Source: Curvibacter sp. GWA2_63_95
Lineage (GTDB): Bacteria; Pseudomonadota; Gammaproteobacteria; Burkholderiales; Burkholderiaceae_C
NCBI GenBank assembly: GCA_001795455.1
Contig: MGPB01000023.1
Coordinates: forward strand, 1-44,785
Length of the DNA stretch: 44,785 bases
Direction of reading: 5' to 3'
Made by a program: the position numbers and the translations under genes
Notes under the pieces: model-generated
Told to the model about the DNA's origin: nothing
What the model saw: the letters and a program-made list of their open reading frames with translations, nothing else
The model's database searches: none
Shown: in pieces, positions 9,134 through 16,930 of the stretch
Position numbering within the stretch: the stretch's first letter is position 1
How the letters are laid out: each line of letters opens with the position of its first letter

Positions 9134-9167
9134 CGCATGTCGATATGCGCTGCGCAAGTCCGCATAT
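9134..9167. promoter_or_regulatory. Alternating CGCAT/ATGCG elements in the sulfonate divergent promoter region
   Basis: CGCAT (9134-9138), ATGCG (9145-9149) and CGCAT (9161-9165) alternate in orientation. The outer pair extends to a perfect 7-base dyad, ATATGCG (9143-9149) and CGCATAT (9161-9167), with an 11-base spacer. The elements lie between the TauD-like gene and the SsuA-like gene. The spacing suits a multimeric LysR regulator such as CysB or SsuR. This is inferred from symmetry and context only. Confidence 0.45.
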
Positions 9168-9247
9168 GCAAGCGTGTTTTTCTTCGTTGTTGTTTGGGGG
9201 CGCCGTCTTTACGCTGCATTCCCATCACCAACCGACAAGGAATTTGC

Positions 9248-10261
9248 ATGCGACCATTTTTCAAACTTTTGACCGCTACCGCCGTGGCACTCAGCCTCAC
9301 GGCCAATGCACGGGCCCAGGAGAACCTGGAGGTCTCGGAGATCCGTTATCAGGGCAGCGTGGGCACCGTGGTGTGGATCGAGCTGGCCGACCACCTGGGT
9401 TACCTGGCCCCCCTCAAGCCCAAGTGGGTGGGCAACACCATCAGCGGCCCGCAGGATGTGCAGGCCGTAGTGACCAACGACATTGACATTGGTGGCGCCT
9501 TCAACGGCGCGCTGGTCAAGCTGATTGCCAAGCGCGCGCCCGTGAAAGCAGTGATTGGCTATTACGGCGTAGACGACAACACCTGGAGCGGCTACTACGT
9601 CAAGGCCGACAGCCCCATCAAAACCGCCCGCGACCTGCTCGGCAAGAAGGTGGCCATGAACACGCTGGGCGCGCACCACGACTTCATCGTGCGCGAGTAC
9701 CTGGAGCGCAACAAGGTGACGGACGAAGAGGCCAAGCAGGTCACCTTTGTCATCACCCCACCGGTCACCGGGGAGCAGGCCTTGCGCCAGAACCAGGTGG
9801 AGGTAACCACGCTGGGTGGCATCCTGCGCGACAAGGCGCTGGAGCGTGGCGGCATCCGCCCGCTGTTCACCGACCGCGACCTGTTTGGCAACTTCACCGC
9901 CGGCTCGTACGTGCTGCGTACCAAGTTCATCGAACAAAACCCCAAGGCCTCCAAACACCTGGTGAGTGCGATTGCCCGTGCCATTGAATGGGCGCGTGTC
10001 ACTCCACCTGCGCAGGTGCGCAGCACGTTTGAGGGAATCATCAAGGCACGCGGCCGTGCCGAGAGTGCCGATGCCATCCAGTACTGGAAGAGCACCGGCG
10101 TGCCCTCTGTGGGCGGTGTGGTGCTGGACAAGGACCTGCAGGTCTGGATCGACTGGTTGGTGAAAGAACAGATCGTCAAGCCCGGCCAAATCAAGCCGGC
10201 CGACCTGTACACCAACGCCTTCAACCCCTACGCCAACGGCGCCAAGGTGGCTGCCAAATGA
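9248..10261 (+). CDS. SsuA/TauA-like ABC transporter periplasmic binding protein
   Basis: The 337-residue protein has a Sec signal peptide (residues 1-23, ending ANARAQE) and a nitrate/sulfonate/taurine-type binding fold. Features include an N-terminal VSEIRYQGSVGTVV strand, DIDIGGAFNGALVKLIAK (about 78-95) and a DLLGKKVAMNTLGAHHD segment (about 129-145). It would capture an organosulfur or similar anion for import. I chose the ATG at 9248 because AAGGA lies at 9237-9241 and the signal peptide starts there; the frame upstream is not signal-like. Its stop overlaps the ATPase start (ATGA at 10258-10261), so the genes are coupled. Confidence 0.88.
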   Translation: MRPFFKLLTATAVALSLTANARAQENLEVSEIRYQGSVGTVVWIELADHLGYLAPLKPKWVGNTISGPQDVQAVVTNDIDIGGAFNGALVKLIAKRAPVKAVIGYYGVDDNTWSGYYVKADSPIKTARDLLGKKVAMNTLGAHHDFIVREYLERNKVTDEEAKQVTFVITPPVTGEQALRQNQVEVTTLGGILRDKALERGGIRPLFTDRDLFGNFTAGSYVLRTKFIEQNPKASKHLVSAIARAIEWARVTPPAQVRSTFEGIIKARGRAESADAIQYWKSTGVPSVGGVVLDKDLQVWIDWLVKEQIVKPGQIKPADLYTNAFNPYANGAKVAAK

Positions 10262-11112
10262 GCGCCGCCAAGATCCGGTTTGAGCAGGTGCACAAGGAGT
10301 TCACGGTGCGCGCCGAAGAGGGCGGGGCGGCCCAGCGGTTTGTGGCACTGGACAACGTGAGCCTGGACGTGCGCGCGGGCGAGTTCCTGGTACTGGTGGG
10401 GCCCAGCGGTTGCGGAAAGTCCACGCTGCTGGACCTGCTGGCCGGGCTGACCCTGCCCACCAGCGGCCGTGTGCTGATCGATGGCAAACCCATCACCGGC
10501 CCGGCGCGAGACCGTGGCGTGGTGTTCCAGCAGTACGCGCTGTTTCCGTGGCTCACCGCGCTGGACAACGTGGCCTTTGGCCTGGAGATCGCGGGCCTGG
10601 GCCGCAGCGAGCGCCGTGCCAAGGCGGCGGCTTATCTGGACCTGGTGGGCCTGAGTGCCTTTGCCCGCCACTACCCGCACGAAATGTCGGGCGGCATGAA
10701 GCAGCGCGTGGCCATTGCGCGCAGCCTGGCCTACGAGCCCGAGGTGCTGCTGATGGACGAACCCTTTGCTGCGCTGGATGCGCAAACCCGCGAGACCTTG
10801 CAAGAGGAGCTGGTGGACATCTGGCACCGCACCGGCAAGACGATTGTGTTCATCACCCACGGCATTGACGAAGCCGTGGTGCTGGGCCAGCGCGTGGCGG
10901 TGATGACCTCGCGCCCGGGGCGCATCAAGGAGATTGTGGACATCCCCGACACCCTGCGTGCCGACACACCGGACGTGCGCTCGCTGCCCCTGTTTGGTGA
11001 GCTGCGCCACCAAATCTGGTCCCTATTGCACGACGAGGTGGCCGCTGCGCGCCAGCAGCGCCGTGCCCGTATTGCCACCCTACCCGCCCGCAAGGAGAGT
11101 TTCCATGTCTGA
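10258..11112 (+). CDS. SsuB/TauB-like ABC transporter ATP-binding protein
   Basis: The 284-residue ATPase has all nucleotide-binding motifs in order: Walker A GPSGCGKST (about 49-57), Q-loop FQQYALFPW (about 90-98), signature SGGMKQR (about 144-150) and Walker B VLLMDEPF (about 163-170). VFITHGIDEAV supplies the switch histidine. The FPW after the Q-loop and the C-terminal RPGRIKEIVDI segment are typical of the nitrate/sulfonate/taurine subfamily. It overlaps its binding-protein gene by 4 bases and the permease gene by 8, making one tightly coupled importer operon. Confidence 0.92.
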   Translation: MSAAKIRFEQVHKEFTVRAEEGGAAQRFVALDNVSLDVRAGEFLVLVGPSGCGKSTLLDLLAGLTLPTSGRVLIDGKPITGPARDRGVVFQQYALFPWLTALDNVAFGLEIAGLGRSERRAKAAAYLDLVGLSAFARHYPHEMSGGMKQRVAIARSLAYEPEVLLMDEPFAALDAQTRETLQEELVDIWHRTGKTIVFITHGIDEAVVLGQRVAVMTSRPGRIKEIVDIPDTLRADTPDVRSLPLFGELRHQIWSLLHDEVAAARQQRRARIATLPARKESFHV

Positions 11113-11944
11113 TGTTTTGTTGACCGCGGGCAGCGCCCCGCTGCTACCGACCCCACCCGCCCCGTGGTTGCGCGTGCTGCGCCAGGTGCTGAACCTGGGC
11201 TGGCGCTCTGCCCTGATCATTGCGCTGGCCGCGTGGTGGGAGCTGGCCCCGCGGCTGGAGCTGACCGACCCGGCCTTTTTTCCACCGCTGAGCGAGGTGC
11301 TAGCCGCAGGCTGGGCCTTGGCCTTGAATGGCCAGCTCTGGCAGCACACCTCGGCCAGTGTGGGGCGTGCTGCAGGTGGGTTTGCCATTGCCGTGGTGTA
11401 CGCCGTGCCGCTGGGCCTGGCGATTGGCTGGTACCGCAGCCTGGGCCATTTCCTGAATCCGCTGATCGAGCTGCTGCGCAACACGGCGGCCCTGGCCTTG
11501 TTGCCGGTGTTCATTTTGTTGCTGGGCATTGGTGAGGTGTCCAAGGTGGCCATGGTGGTCTACGCCTGCTCCTGGCCGCTGCTGCTCAACACCATTGCCG
11601 CCGTCAAGCAGGTGGACCCACTGCTCATCAAGTCGGCCCGCACCATGGGGGCGAGCGCGCGGCAGCTGTTCCTCAAGGTCATCTTGCCGGCCTCGGTGCC
11701 CACCATTTTTGTGGGTATCCGCCTGGCCAGTGCCACCTCCATTTTGGTGTTGGTGGCGGCCGAGATGGTGGGCGCCAAGTCGGGCCTGGGCTACCTGATC
11801 ATCTACGCGCAATACAGCTTTCTGATTGCCGACATGTACTTCGGAATCATCGCCATCACGCTGATTGGTGTGGTCTTCAACGCGCTGCTGCAGGTGGCCG
11901 AGCGCCGCCTGACCGCCTGGAAGCCCGGTGCGGGCAATACCTGA
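11105..11944 (+). CDS. SsuC/TauC-like ABC transporter permease
   Basis: A 279-residue inner-membrane permease with about six membrane segments. The coupling loop ARTMGASARQLFLKVILPAS (about 178-197) is the EAA motif of binding-protein-dependent importers, followed by VPTIFVGIRLASATSILVLV. The ATG at 11105 overlaps the ATPase stop by 8 bases and has AAGGAG at about 11092-11097. Together with the two genes upstream it completes a sulfonate/taurine-type importer. A flavin monooxygenase gene begins 54 bases downstream. Confidence 0.9.
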   Translation: MSDVLLTAGSAPLLPTPPAPWLRVLRQVLNLGWRSALIIALAAWWELAPRLELTDPAFFPPLSEVLAAGWALALNGQLWQHTSASVGRAAGGFAIAVVYAVPLGLAIGWYRSLGHFLNPLIELLRNTAALALLPVFILLLGIGEVSKVAMVVYACSWPLLLNTIAAVKQVDPLLIKSARTMGASARQLFLKVILPASVPTIFVGIRLASATSILVLVAAEMVGAKSGLGYLIIYAQYSFLIADMYFGIIAITLIGVVFNALLQVAERRLTAWKPGAGNT

Positions 11945-11998
11945 CCCCGGCACCACCGGCCCCTTCTTTTCACATCTTCATACCTACAAGGAACCCTC

Positions 11999-13351
11999 AT
12001 GTCTCAACGCAAACTGCGCCTGGGCGCTTTCATCATGGCCACCGGCCACCACATCGCCGCCTGGCGCCACCCCGGTTCACAAATTGACTCCGGCACCAAT
12101 ATCGACCACTACATCGAGGTCGCCAAAACCGCCGAGCGCGGCCTGTTCGACCAGGTGTTTGTGGCCGACAGCCCCGGCCTGTGGTTCGAGGGGGATGACG
12201 AAGCCTTCAGCCGCCAGGGCCGGGTGTCGCACTTCGAGCCGGTCACGCTGTGGGCCGCGCTGGCCACGGCCACTAAGCACATTGGTTTTGTCGCCACCGC
12301 CTCCACCACTTACGAAGACCCGTATTTGCTGGCACGCAAGTTTGCCTCGCTGGACCACATCAGCAAGGGCCGCGCGGCCTGGAACGTGGTGACCACCAGC
12401 GCGGAGAACGTATACGGCAACTTTGGCCTGGATAAACACCCCGACCCCGAAACGCGCTACGAACGCTCGCACGAGTTTGTGGACGTGGTGAAAGGCCTGT
12501 GGGACAGTTTTGAAGACGACGCCTTCAGCCGCGACCCGGTCAGTGGCGTGTACTTCGACCCCGCCAAGCTGCACACGCTCAACCACGTGGGCAAACACCT
12601 CAAGGTCAAAGGCCCGCTCAACATCGAGCGCTCGCCCCAGGGTTACCCGGTCATCGTGCAGGCCGGTTCGTCCGAGCCCGGCAAGGAGCTGGCCGCCGCC
12701 ACGGCCGAGGCCATCTTCACCGCCTGGACCAGCCTGGCCGAGGCGCAGGCGTTTTATGCCGATGTGAAAGGCCGCCTGGCCAAATACGGCCGTCGCCCCG
12801 AGCAGCTGCTGGTGCTGCCCGGCATCTCGCCCGTGGTGGGTCGCACGCAGGAAGAGGCCGATGCCAAGTGGGCCGCGTTGCAAAAGCTCATCCACCCCTC
12901 GGTGGGTCTGAGCACCATTGCGCCGTTCTGGCCGGGCGAAGATTTGTCGAAATGGGACCTGGACGCACCGCCGCCCTACATTCCCCAAGCCCCCATTGGC
13001 CGCAACAGCCGCGCCCACGTGGTGCTGGAGCTGGCACGCCGCGACAAGCTCACCGTGCGCCAGCTCTACGAGTACCTGGCCGGTGCACGCGGCCACTGGG
13101 TGGTGGTGGGCACGCCCGAGAAAATTGCCGACGAGATTCAGACCTGGTTCGAGAACGGTGCGGCCGATGGCTTTAACGTCATGCCGCCCGTGCTGCCCGA
13201 ATCGCTGGACGACTTTGTGGAGCTGGTGATCCCCGAGCTGCAGCGCCGCGGCCTGTTCCGCACCGAGTACGAAGGCAGCACGCTGCGCGAGAACCTGGGG
13301 CTGGAGCGGCCGGTGAACCAGTTCACGGTGCGCAAGCAGAAGGCGGCGTAA
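11999..13351 (+). CDS. DszA/NtaA/SnaA-type FMNH2-dependent monooxygenase
   Basis: The 450-residue protein is a luciferase-like two-component monooxygenase of the NtaA/SnaA/DszA/DmoA branch, longer than SsuD (about 380). Visible family text includes LGAFIMATGHHIAAWRHP near the N-terminus, HISKGRAAWNVVTTS (about 120-134), RYERSHEFVDVVKGLWDS (about 151-168), SPQGYPVIVQAG and the C-terminal RTEYEGSTLRENLGL. Such enzymes use FMNH2 from a separate reductase to cleave C-S bonds of sulfones, methanesulfonates or dialkyl sulfides, or C-N bonds of aminopolycarboxylates. Its place behind an SsuABC-like importer favours an organosulfur substrate. SsuE at 14858-15448 could supply FMNH2. Confidence 0.88.
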   Translation: MSQRKLRLGAFIMATGHHIAAWRHPGSQIDSGTNIDHYIEVAKTAERGLFDQVFVADSPGLWFEGDDEAFSRQGRVSHFEPVTLWAALATATKHIGFVATASTTYEDPYLLARKFASLDHISKGRAAWNVVTTSAENVYGNFGLDKHPDPETRYERSHEFVDVVKGLWDSFEDDAFSRDPVSGVYFDPAKLHTLNHVGKHLKVKGPLNIERSPQGYPVIVQAGSSEPGKELAAATAEAIFTAWTSLAEAQAFYADVKGRLAKYGRRPEQLLVLPGISPVVGRTQEEADAKWAALQKLIHPSVGLSTIAPFWPGEDLSKWDLDAPPPYIPQAPIGRNSRAHVVLELARRDKLTVRQLYEYLAGARGHWVVVGTPEKIADEIQTWFENGAADGFNVMPPVLPESLDDFVELVIPELQRRGLFRTEYEGSTLRENLGLERPVNQFTVRKQKAA

Positions 13352-13408
13352 GCACCGGGCTATTCCTCGCGTACAGTGGTTGGGTAGACCCACTTCACAC
13401 CACACACG

Positions 13409-14194
13409 ATGAATAGCTTGCAAGTTGAGCCGCGCGATTGGGGGGCAGACGCACCGTCTGAGAGCCGCGATGGGGGCCAGGTTACGGCAGAGGCCGCGGG
13501 CAGCACGCCACAGGAGACCTTCCCTTTCGAGGCCATGAACCTAAAGGTGGGCGACCGCCTGCAAGTACAGCCCCCCGCCACCGTCTCCGCGGAGCGCAGC
13601 CCGGTCAAGCTGATTGGGTACCTGCAAGACCAAAGCATGCTGATCACTGCGCCCACCACGGGCGGCAGTGTGCCCATGCAAGTGATGCCCGGCGACCAGC
13701 TGATCATGCGGGTCTTCTCGGGCCAGAACGCGTTTGGGTTTGCCTGCGATGTGCAGCGGGTGTGCAGGGTGCCGTACAGCTACCTGCACATCTCTTTCCC
13801 CAAGAAAATCCAGGGGACCGTGATCCGCAAGGCTTCCCGCGTCAAAACCAAAATTATTGTGAAGGTCTGTGCCGAACAGGGCGACACGACCGAACATACG
13901 GCTGTGATTTCCAATTTGAGCGCCAATGGCGCTTTGCTGGACGGGCGGCGCACCATGGCAGACACGGGAGACACCCTGCGTCTCAGTTTCAAGCTCAAGC
14001 TCCACAACATCGAGGCCGAACTGTCGGTGGCCGCTGTGGTGCGCACAGTCTTTGACGATGAGACACTCAAACAAAGTGGCACCTCGCTGGCGCACTTCGG
14101 CTTGCAATTCGTAGCGCTGGACCCTAACGACCAGATGCTGCTGCAGAGCATGGTCTACCAACACATGATCGAGCGCCCCCAGTCGGTGGTGTAG
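13409..14194 (+). CDS. YcgR-like PilZ-domain protein (cyclic-di-GMP receptor)
   Basis: The 261-residue protein has two regions. Residues about 43-130 resemble the YcgR N-terminal beta-barrel (VGDRLQVQ, GYLQDQSMLIT, FGFACDVQRV). A PilZ domain follows, with the ligand motif RKASR (Arg140, Arg144) and NLSANG (Asn169, Ser171, Gly174), matching RxxxR and D/NxSxxG. YcgR proteins bind cyclic-di-GMP and slow the flagellar motor or adjust motility. No flagellar genes are in the window. The first 40 residues are polar and low-complexity, and an internal Met43 is an alternative start, although no better ribosome site marks it. Confidence 0.82.
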   Translation: MNSLQVEPRDWGADAPSESRDGGQVTAEAAGSTPQETFPFEAMNLKVGDRLQVQPPATVSAERSPVKLIGYLQDQSMLITAPTTGGSVPMQVMPGDQLIMRVFSGQNAFGFACDVQRVCRVPYSYLHISFPKKIQGTVIRKASRVKTKIIVKVCAEQGDTTEHTAVISNLSANGALLDGRRTMADTGDTLRLSFKLKLHNIEAELSVAAVVRTVFDDETLKQSGTSLAHFGLQFVALDPNDQMLLQSMVYQHMIERPQSVV

Positions 14195-14237
14195 CCGGGC
14201 CGGCCGGTGCCGACGCAGGCACCGCCACACTGCGCAC

Positions 14238-14537
14238 TCAGCTGCGTTGCAGCAACCACCAGACGGTCAGCGCGATGAGCGCCACCAGTGCGAAGCTGGC
14301 CAGCATCCAGCGCTGAATAGTTCGCTCTTTGGCGCAGCCGCCGCAGATACGCACCACGCCCGCGCCGGGGTTCCTGAAGCGAAGGGGTACGGACTTGGCG
14401 TTTGCTCCCAGGTGGGCGCCACATTGGTGGCACAGGCCCAGGCTGCGCCACCGGGCGCTCCTGCGGTCGCGCCATACTGACAACACCATGAGCCCTAGCG
14501 CGGTGAGGGCGATGATGAGAAAACCGATCTTGGACAT
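14238..14537 (-). CDS. Small two-TM membrane protein with zinc-ribbon cysteines
   Basis: A 99-residue protein if started at the ATG at 14537. A membrane helix (about residues 3-20) is followed by a cytoplasmic or exposed segment with CHQC and CGGC pairs about 30 residues apart, then a second helix (about 76-95). The four cysteines look like a zinc ribbon. A longer reading to 14603 adds an arginine-rich stretch without membrane character, so the shorter start is preferred. I do not recognise a characterised family. It lies downstream of mop on the same strand with a 69-base gap. Confidence 0.6.
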   Translation of the reverse strand: MSKIGFLIIALTALGLMVLSVWRDRRSARWRSLGLCHQCGAHLGANAKSVPLRFRNPGAGVVRICGGCAKERTIQRWMLASFALVALIALTVWWLLQRS

Positions 14538-14606
14538 GCAGCGAGGCTGGGCGGGCGCGGTAGTGGAAAACCGGCCTAGCTTAGCGGCTCGCGCAAGCCG
14601 CACCCA

Positions 14607-14822
14607 TCACAGCTTGGCGATGGACACCTCGGTGGACTTGACCAGGGCCACCACGTCGGAGCCGATCTGCAGCTGCAGGTCGTCCACCGAGCGAGTGGTG
14701 ATGACCGAGGTGACGATGCCCCAGGGGGTTTCGACATCGATCTCGGAGACGACATCGCCGCGGATGATCTCGCGGACTTTGCCTTTGAACTGGTTACGGA
14801 CGTTGATGGCTTGGATGGACAT
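14607..14822 (-). CDS. mop: Molybdopterin/molybdate-binding Mop (TOBE) protein
   Basis: A 71-residue protein consisting of a single TOBE/Mop domain: it begins MSIQAINVRNQFKGKV and continues with VVSEIDVETPWGIVTSVIT and IGSDVVALVKSTEVSIAK. Mop proteins oligomerise and bind molybdate, or related oxyanions, as a cytoplasmic store. The ATG at 14822 gives the full domain and nothing more; the longer frame to 15506 is a shadow across ssuE. It follows ssuE by 35 bases and sbp further upstream, so molybdate buffering sits in a sulfate-uptake neighbourhood. This is plausible because sulfate transporters also carry molybdate. Confidence 0.88.
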   Translation of the reverse strand: MSIQAINVRNQFKGKVREIIRGDVVSEIDVETPWGIVTSVITTRSVDDLQLQIGSDVVALVKSTEVSIAKL

Positions 14823-14857
14823 GGGGTTTCCAGAAAAATAAATGGGAGAGAGAACGA

Positions 14858-15448
14858 TCAGGAGCTGTACCGCACCTGCGAAAACGCCACGGGGGCGAAC
14901 CGTGCGGCAATGGCCAGGCCGGACTGCAGGGTTTCGGTCACCAGGGTGTGTACGGCATCGTCCAGCCGGCGCCCGATGTCCGGACCCACCTGGTAGCTGC
15001 CGCTTTCGGTCACCGTCACCTGTGCATCGGTGGCGTAGATGCCGGGCAGGATGTGTTTGGCCCCCAGCGCCTGCAACACCGGGCGCAGCGAGTAGTCCAG
15101 TGCCAGCATGTGGTGCGGGCTGCCACCCGTGGCCAGGGGCAGCACCACCTTGTTTTTGAAACCGTCCTGCGGCAGCAGGTCCAGAAACACCTTGAGCACG
15201 CCGCTGTAGGCCGCCTTGTAAACCGGCGTGGCGACGATGACCACGTCGGCCCGCGCCACCTGGCCCGTGGCCTGGCTGATGGAGGGGTGGCCAAAGTCCG
15301 CCAGCAGCAGGGCCTGAGGCGAGAGGTCCCGCACCCGCAGCCGGTCCACCTGCACACCGCGTGCCTCCAGCCGTTGGCCAGCGGCCTCCAGCAGGGCGGC
15401 GGTGCGCGAGCGTTCCGAGGGGCTGCCTGCAATCAAAAGAACCGACAT
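14858..15448 (-). CDS. ssuE: NADPH-dependent FMN reductase SsuE
   Basis: A 196-residue flavodoxin-like FMN reductase. It begins MSVLLIAGSPSERSRTAALL, where the GSPSxxSRT loop binds FMN phosphate, and has ATPVYKAAYSGVLKVFLD (about 73-90) and PLATGGSPHHMLALDYSLRP (about 104-123), both typical of SsuE. It supplies FMNH2 to two-component monooxygenases that release sulfite from organosulfonates. The partner oxygenase may be the DszA/NtaA-type gene 1.5 kb away on the other strand. It lies downstream of sbp, separated by repeat copy 3, and upstream of mop. AAGGAG precedes the ATG at 15448. Confidence 0.9.
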   Translation of the reverse strand: MSVLLIAGSPSERSRTAALLEAAGQRLEARGVQVDRLRVRDLSPQALLLADFGHPSISQATGQVARADVVIVATPVYKAAYSGVLKVFLDLLPQDGFKNKVVLPLATGGSPHHMLALDYSLRPVLQALGAKHILPGIYATDAQVTVTESGSYQVGPDIGRRLDDAVHTLVTETLQSGLAIAARFAPVAFSQVRYSS

Positions 15449-15471
15449 AGAAGACTCCTTGCAGTCTCTGC

Positions 15472-15527
15472 GCTATGAAAATAGGAGCTGTTCGCGCATA
15501 TTCCACGGGCGCTAGAGGCCAATTTGA
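15472..15527 (+). repeat. Comamonadaceae-type intergenic repeat, copy 3
   Basis: Reads GCTATGAAAATAGGAGCTGT, TCGCGCATATTCCACGGGCG, then CTAGAGGCCAATTTGAT. This is the cleanest copy. It fills most of the sbp-ssuE gap and abuts the sbp stop codon, which occupies 15528-15530. Confidence 0.85.
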
Positions 15528-16541
15528 TTACTTTTTGGTGTAGATCTGGTCAAAGCTGCCGCCATCGGCAAAGTGTTCCTTGTCCGCCTTGTCCCAGCCG
15601 CCAAAGGCCTGGTCGATGGTGAACAGGTTGATCTTGGGAAACTGCTTGGCGTACTTGGCCTGCGCCTTGGCCGAGACGGCGGGGCGGTAGAAGTTCTTGC
15701 CGGCAATGTCCTGGCCTTCTTCGGTGTACAGGTACTCCAGGTAGGCGGTGGCGACGGCACGGGTGCCCTTCTTGTCCACGTTTTTGTCGACCACGGCCAC
15801 AGCGGGCTCGGCCAGAATGGAAAGAGAAGGTGCCACCACGTCAAACTTGGCGCCGAATTCCTTTTCCAGCAGGTAGGCCTCGTTTTCCCAGGCAATCAGC
15901 ACATCGCCCTGGTTGCGCTGGGCAAAGGTGATGGTGGAGCCACGGGCGCCGGTGTCCAGGATGGGCACGTTGGCAAACAGCTTGGCCACAAATTCCTTGG
16001 CCTTGGCGTCCGAGCCGTACTTGCGCTTGGCAAATTCCCAGGCGGCCAGGTAGTTCCAGCGGGCGCCGCCCGAGGTCTTGGGGTTGGGCGTGATCACTTT
16101 CACGTCGGGGCGAATCAGGTCGTCCCAGTCCTTGATGCCCTTGGGGTTGCCTTCGCGCACGGCCAGCACGATGGTGGAGGTGTAGGGCGATGCGTTGTGG
16201 GGCAGGCGTTTTTGCCAGTCCTTGGCGATCCAGCCGCCGTTCTTGGCCACGGCATCGGTGTCACCGGCCAGGGCCAGCGTGGCCACATCGGCTTCCAGGC
16301 CGTCGATGATGGAACGCGCCTGTTTGCCCGAGCCGCCGTGGCTTTGTTTGATGCTCACGTCCTGGCCGGTCTTGGCCTTCCAGTGTTTGGCAAAGGCGGC
16401 GTTGAATTCCACGTACAACTCGCGGGTCGGGTCGTAGGACACGTTGAGCAGTTCTACAGACTTTTGGGCAAAGCTGCTGGCGGCGCTGGCCAGCAGGCCG
16501 GTGGCAAGGGCCAGGTTCAAGACAAGACGGCGGTGGGCCAT
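15528..16541 (-). CDS. sbp: Sulfate ABC transporter periplasmic binding protein
   Basis: The 337-residue protein has a Sec signal peptide (about 1-25, ending SSFAQ) and the sulfate-binding protein fold. Signature stretches are [15 protein letters not shown] (near mature N-terminus), [20 protein letters not shown] (about 68-87), VTLAL-like [12 protein letters not shown] and [16 protein letters not shown] (about 150-165). It delivers sulfate or thiosulfate to a CysTWA transporter that is not in the window. The ATG at 16541 is preceded by GGAG; the frame to 16562 is rejected because the site and signal peptide favour the later start. A 389-base spacer separates it from the divergent polyol operon. 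Confidence 0.92.
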   Translation of the reverse strand: MAHRRLVLNLALATGLLASAASSFAQKSVELLNVSYDPTRELYVEFNAAFAKHWKAKTGQDVSIKQSHGGSGKQARSIIDGLEADVATLALAGDTDAVAKNGGWIAKDWQKRLPHNASPYTSTIVLAVREGNPKGIKDWDDLIRPDVKVITPNPKTSGGARWNYLAAWEFAKRKYGSDAKAKEFVAKLFANVPILDTGARGSTITFAQRNQGDVLIAWENEAYLLEKEFGAKFDVVAPSLSILAEPAVAVVDKNVDKKGTRAVATAYLEYLYTEEGQDIAGKNFYRPAVSAKAQAKYAKQFPKINLFTIDQAFGGWDKADKEHFADGGSFDQIYTKK

Positions 16542-16930
16542 GACAACACTCCAAAAATGCAACGCAACAGTGCGATGGGGTGGATTCTGGAAGTGGGTCG
16601 TTAAAACAGGAACTACTGTTTTCTCAGTTCTTAATTACCAAAACATCTTTAATTCGCTGGTGACTGGCCCTGGGGCGATGGGGTGGGCGCGCGGGTTTGC
16701 AGGCCACAGCGCAGGCTAAAACCCTAAAGCCTAGCTTCGCCAAAATTTCCCGAAACCAATACGTTCTGGCGTGTATATGGGAAAACCCTAGCTAGTTGGC
16801 GCATGGAAATACATGCAATCGTGCCAAAAGTATCAACCCCGCAGGGGGGCGACTTCTACTATTCAGCCCTGTCGATGCGAAGCTGGCATTGGCTGAACAC
16901 CCCGGACATTCAACAACAGGAGACAGATTC
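16542..16930. promoter_or_regulatory. Divergent spacer between sbp and the polyol operon
   Basis: The spacer is 389 bases without a gene and distinctly AT-richer than its flanks between 16600 and 16650. AAAACAG (16603-16609) and CTGTTTT (16616-16622) form a perfect 7-base inverted repeat with a 6-base loop, a candidate operator near the sbp promoter. The polyol side contains no recognised motif beyond an AGGAG ribosome site at 16919-16923. An open frame running in from 16796 is not signal-like and is not a gene. Confidence 0.45.
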
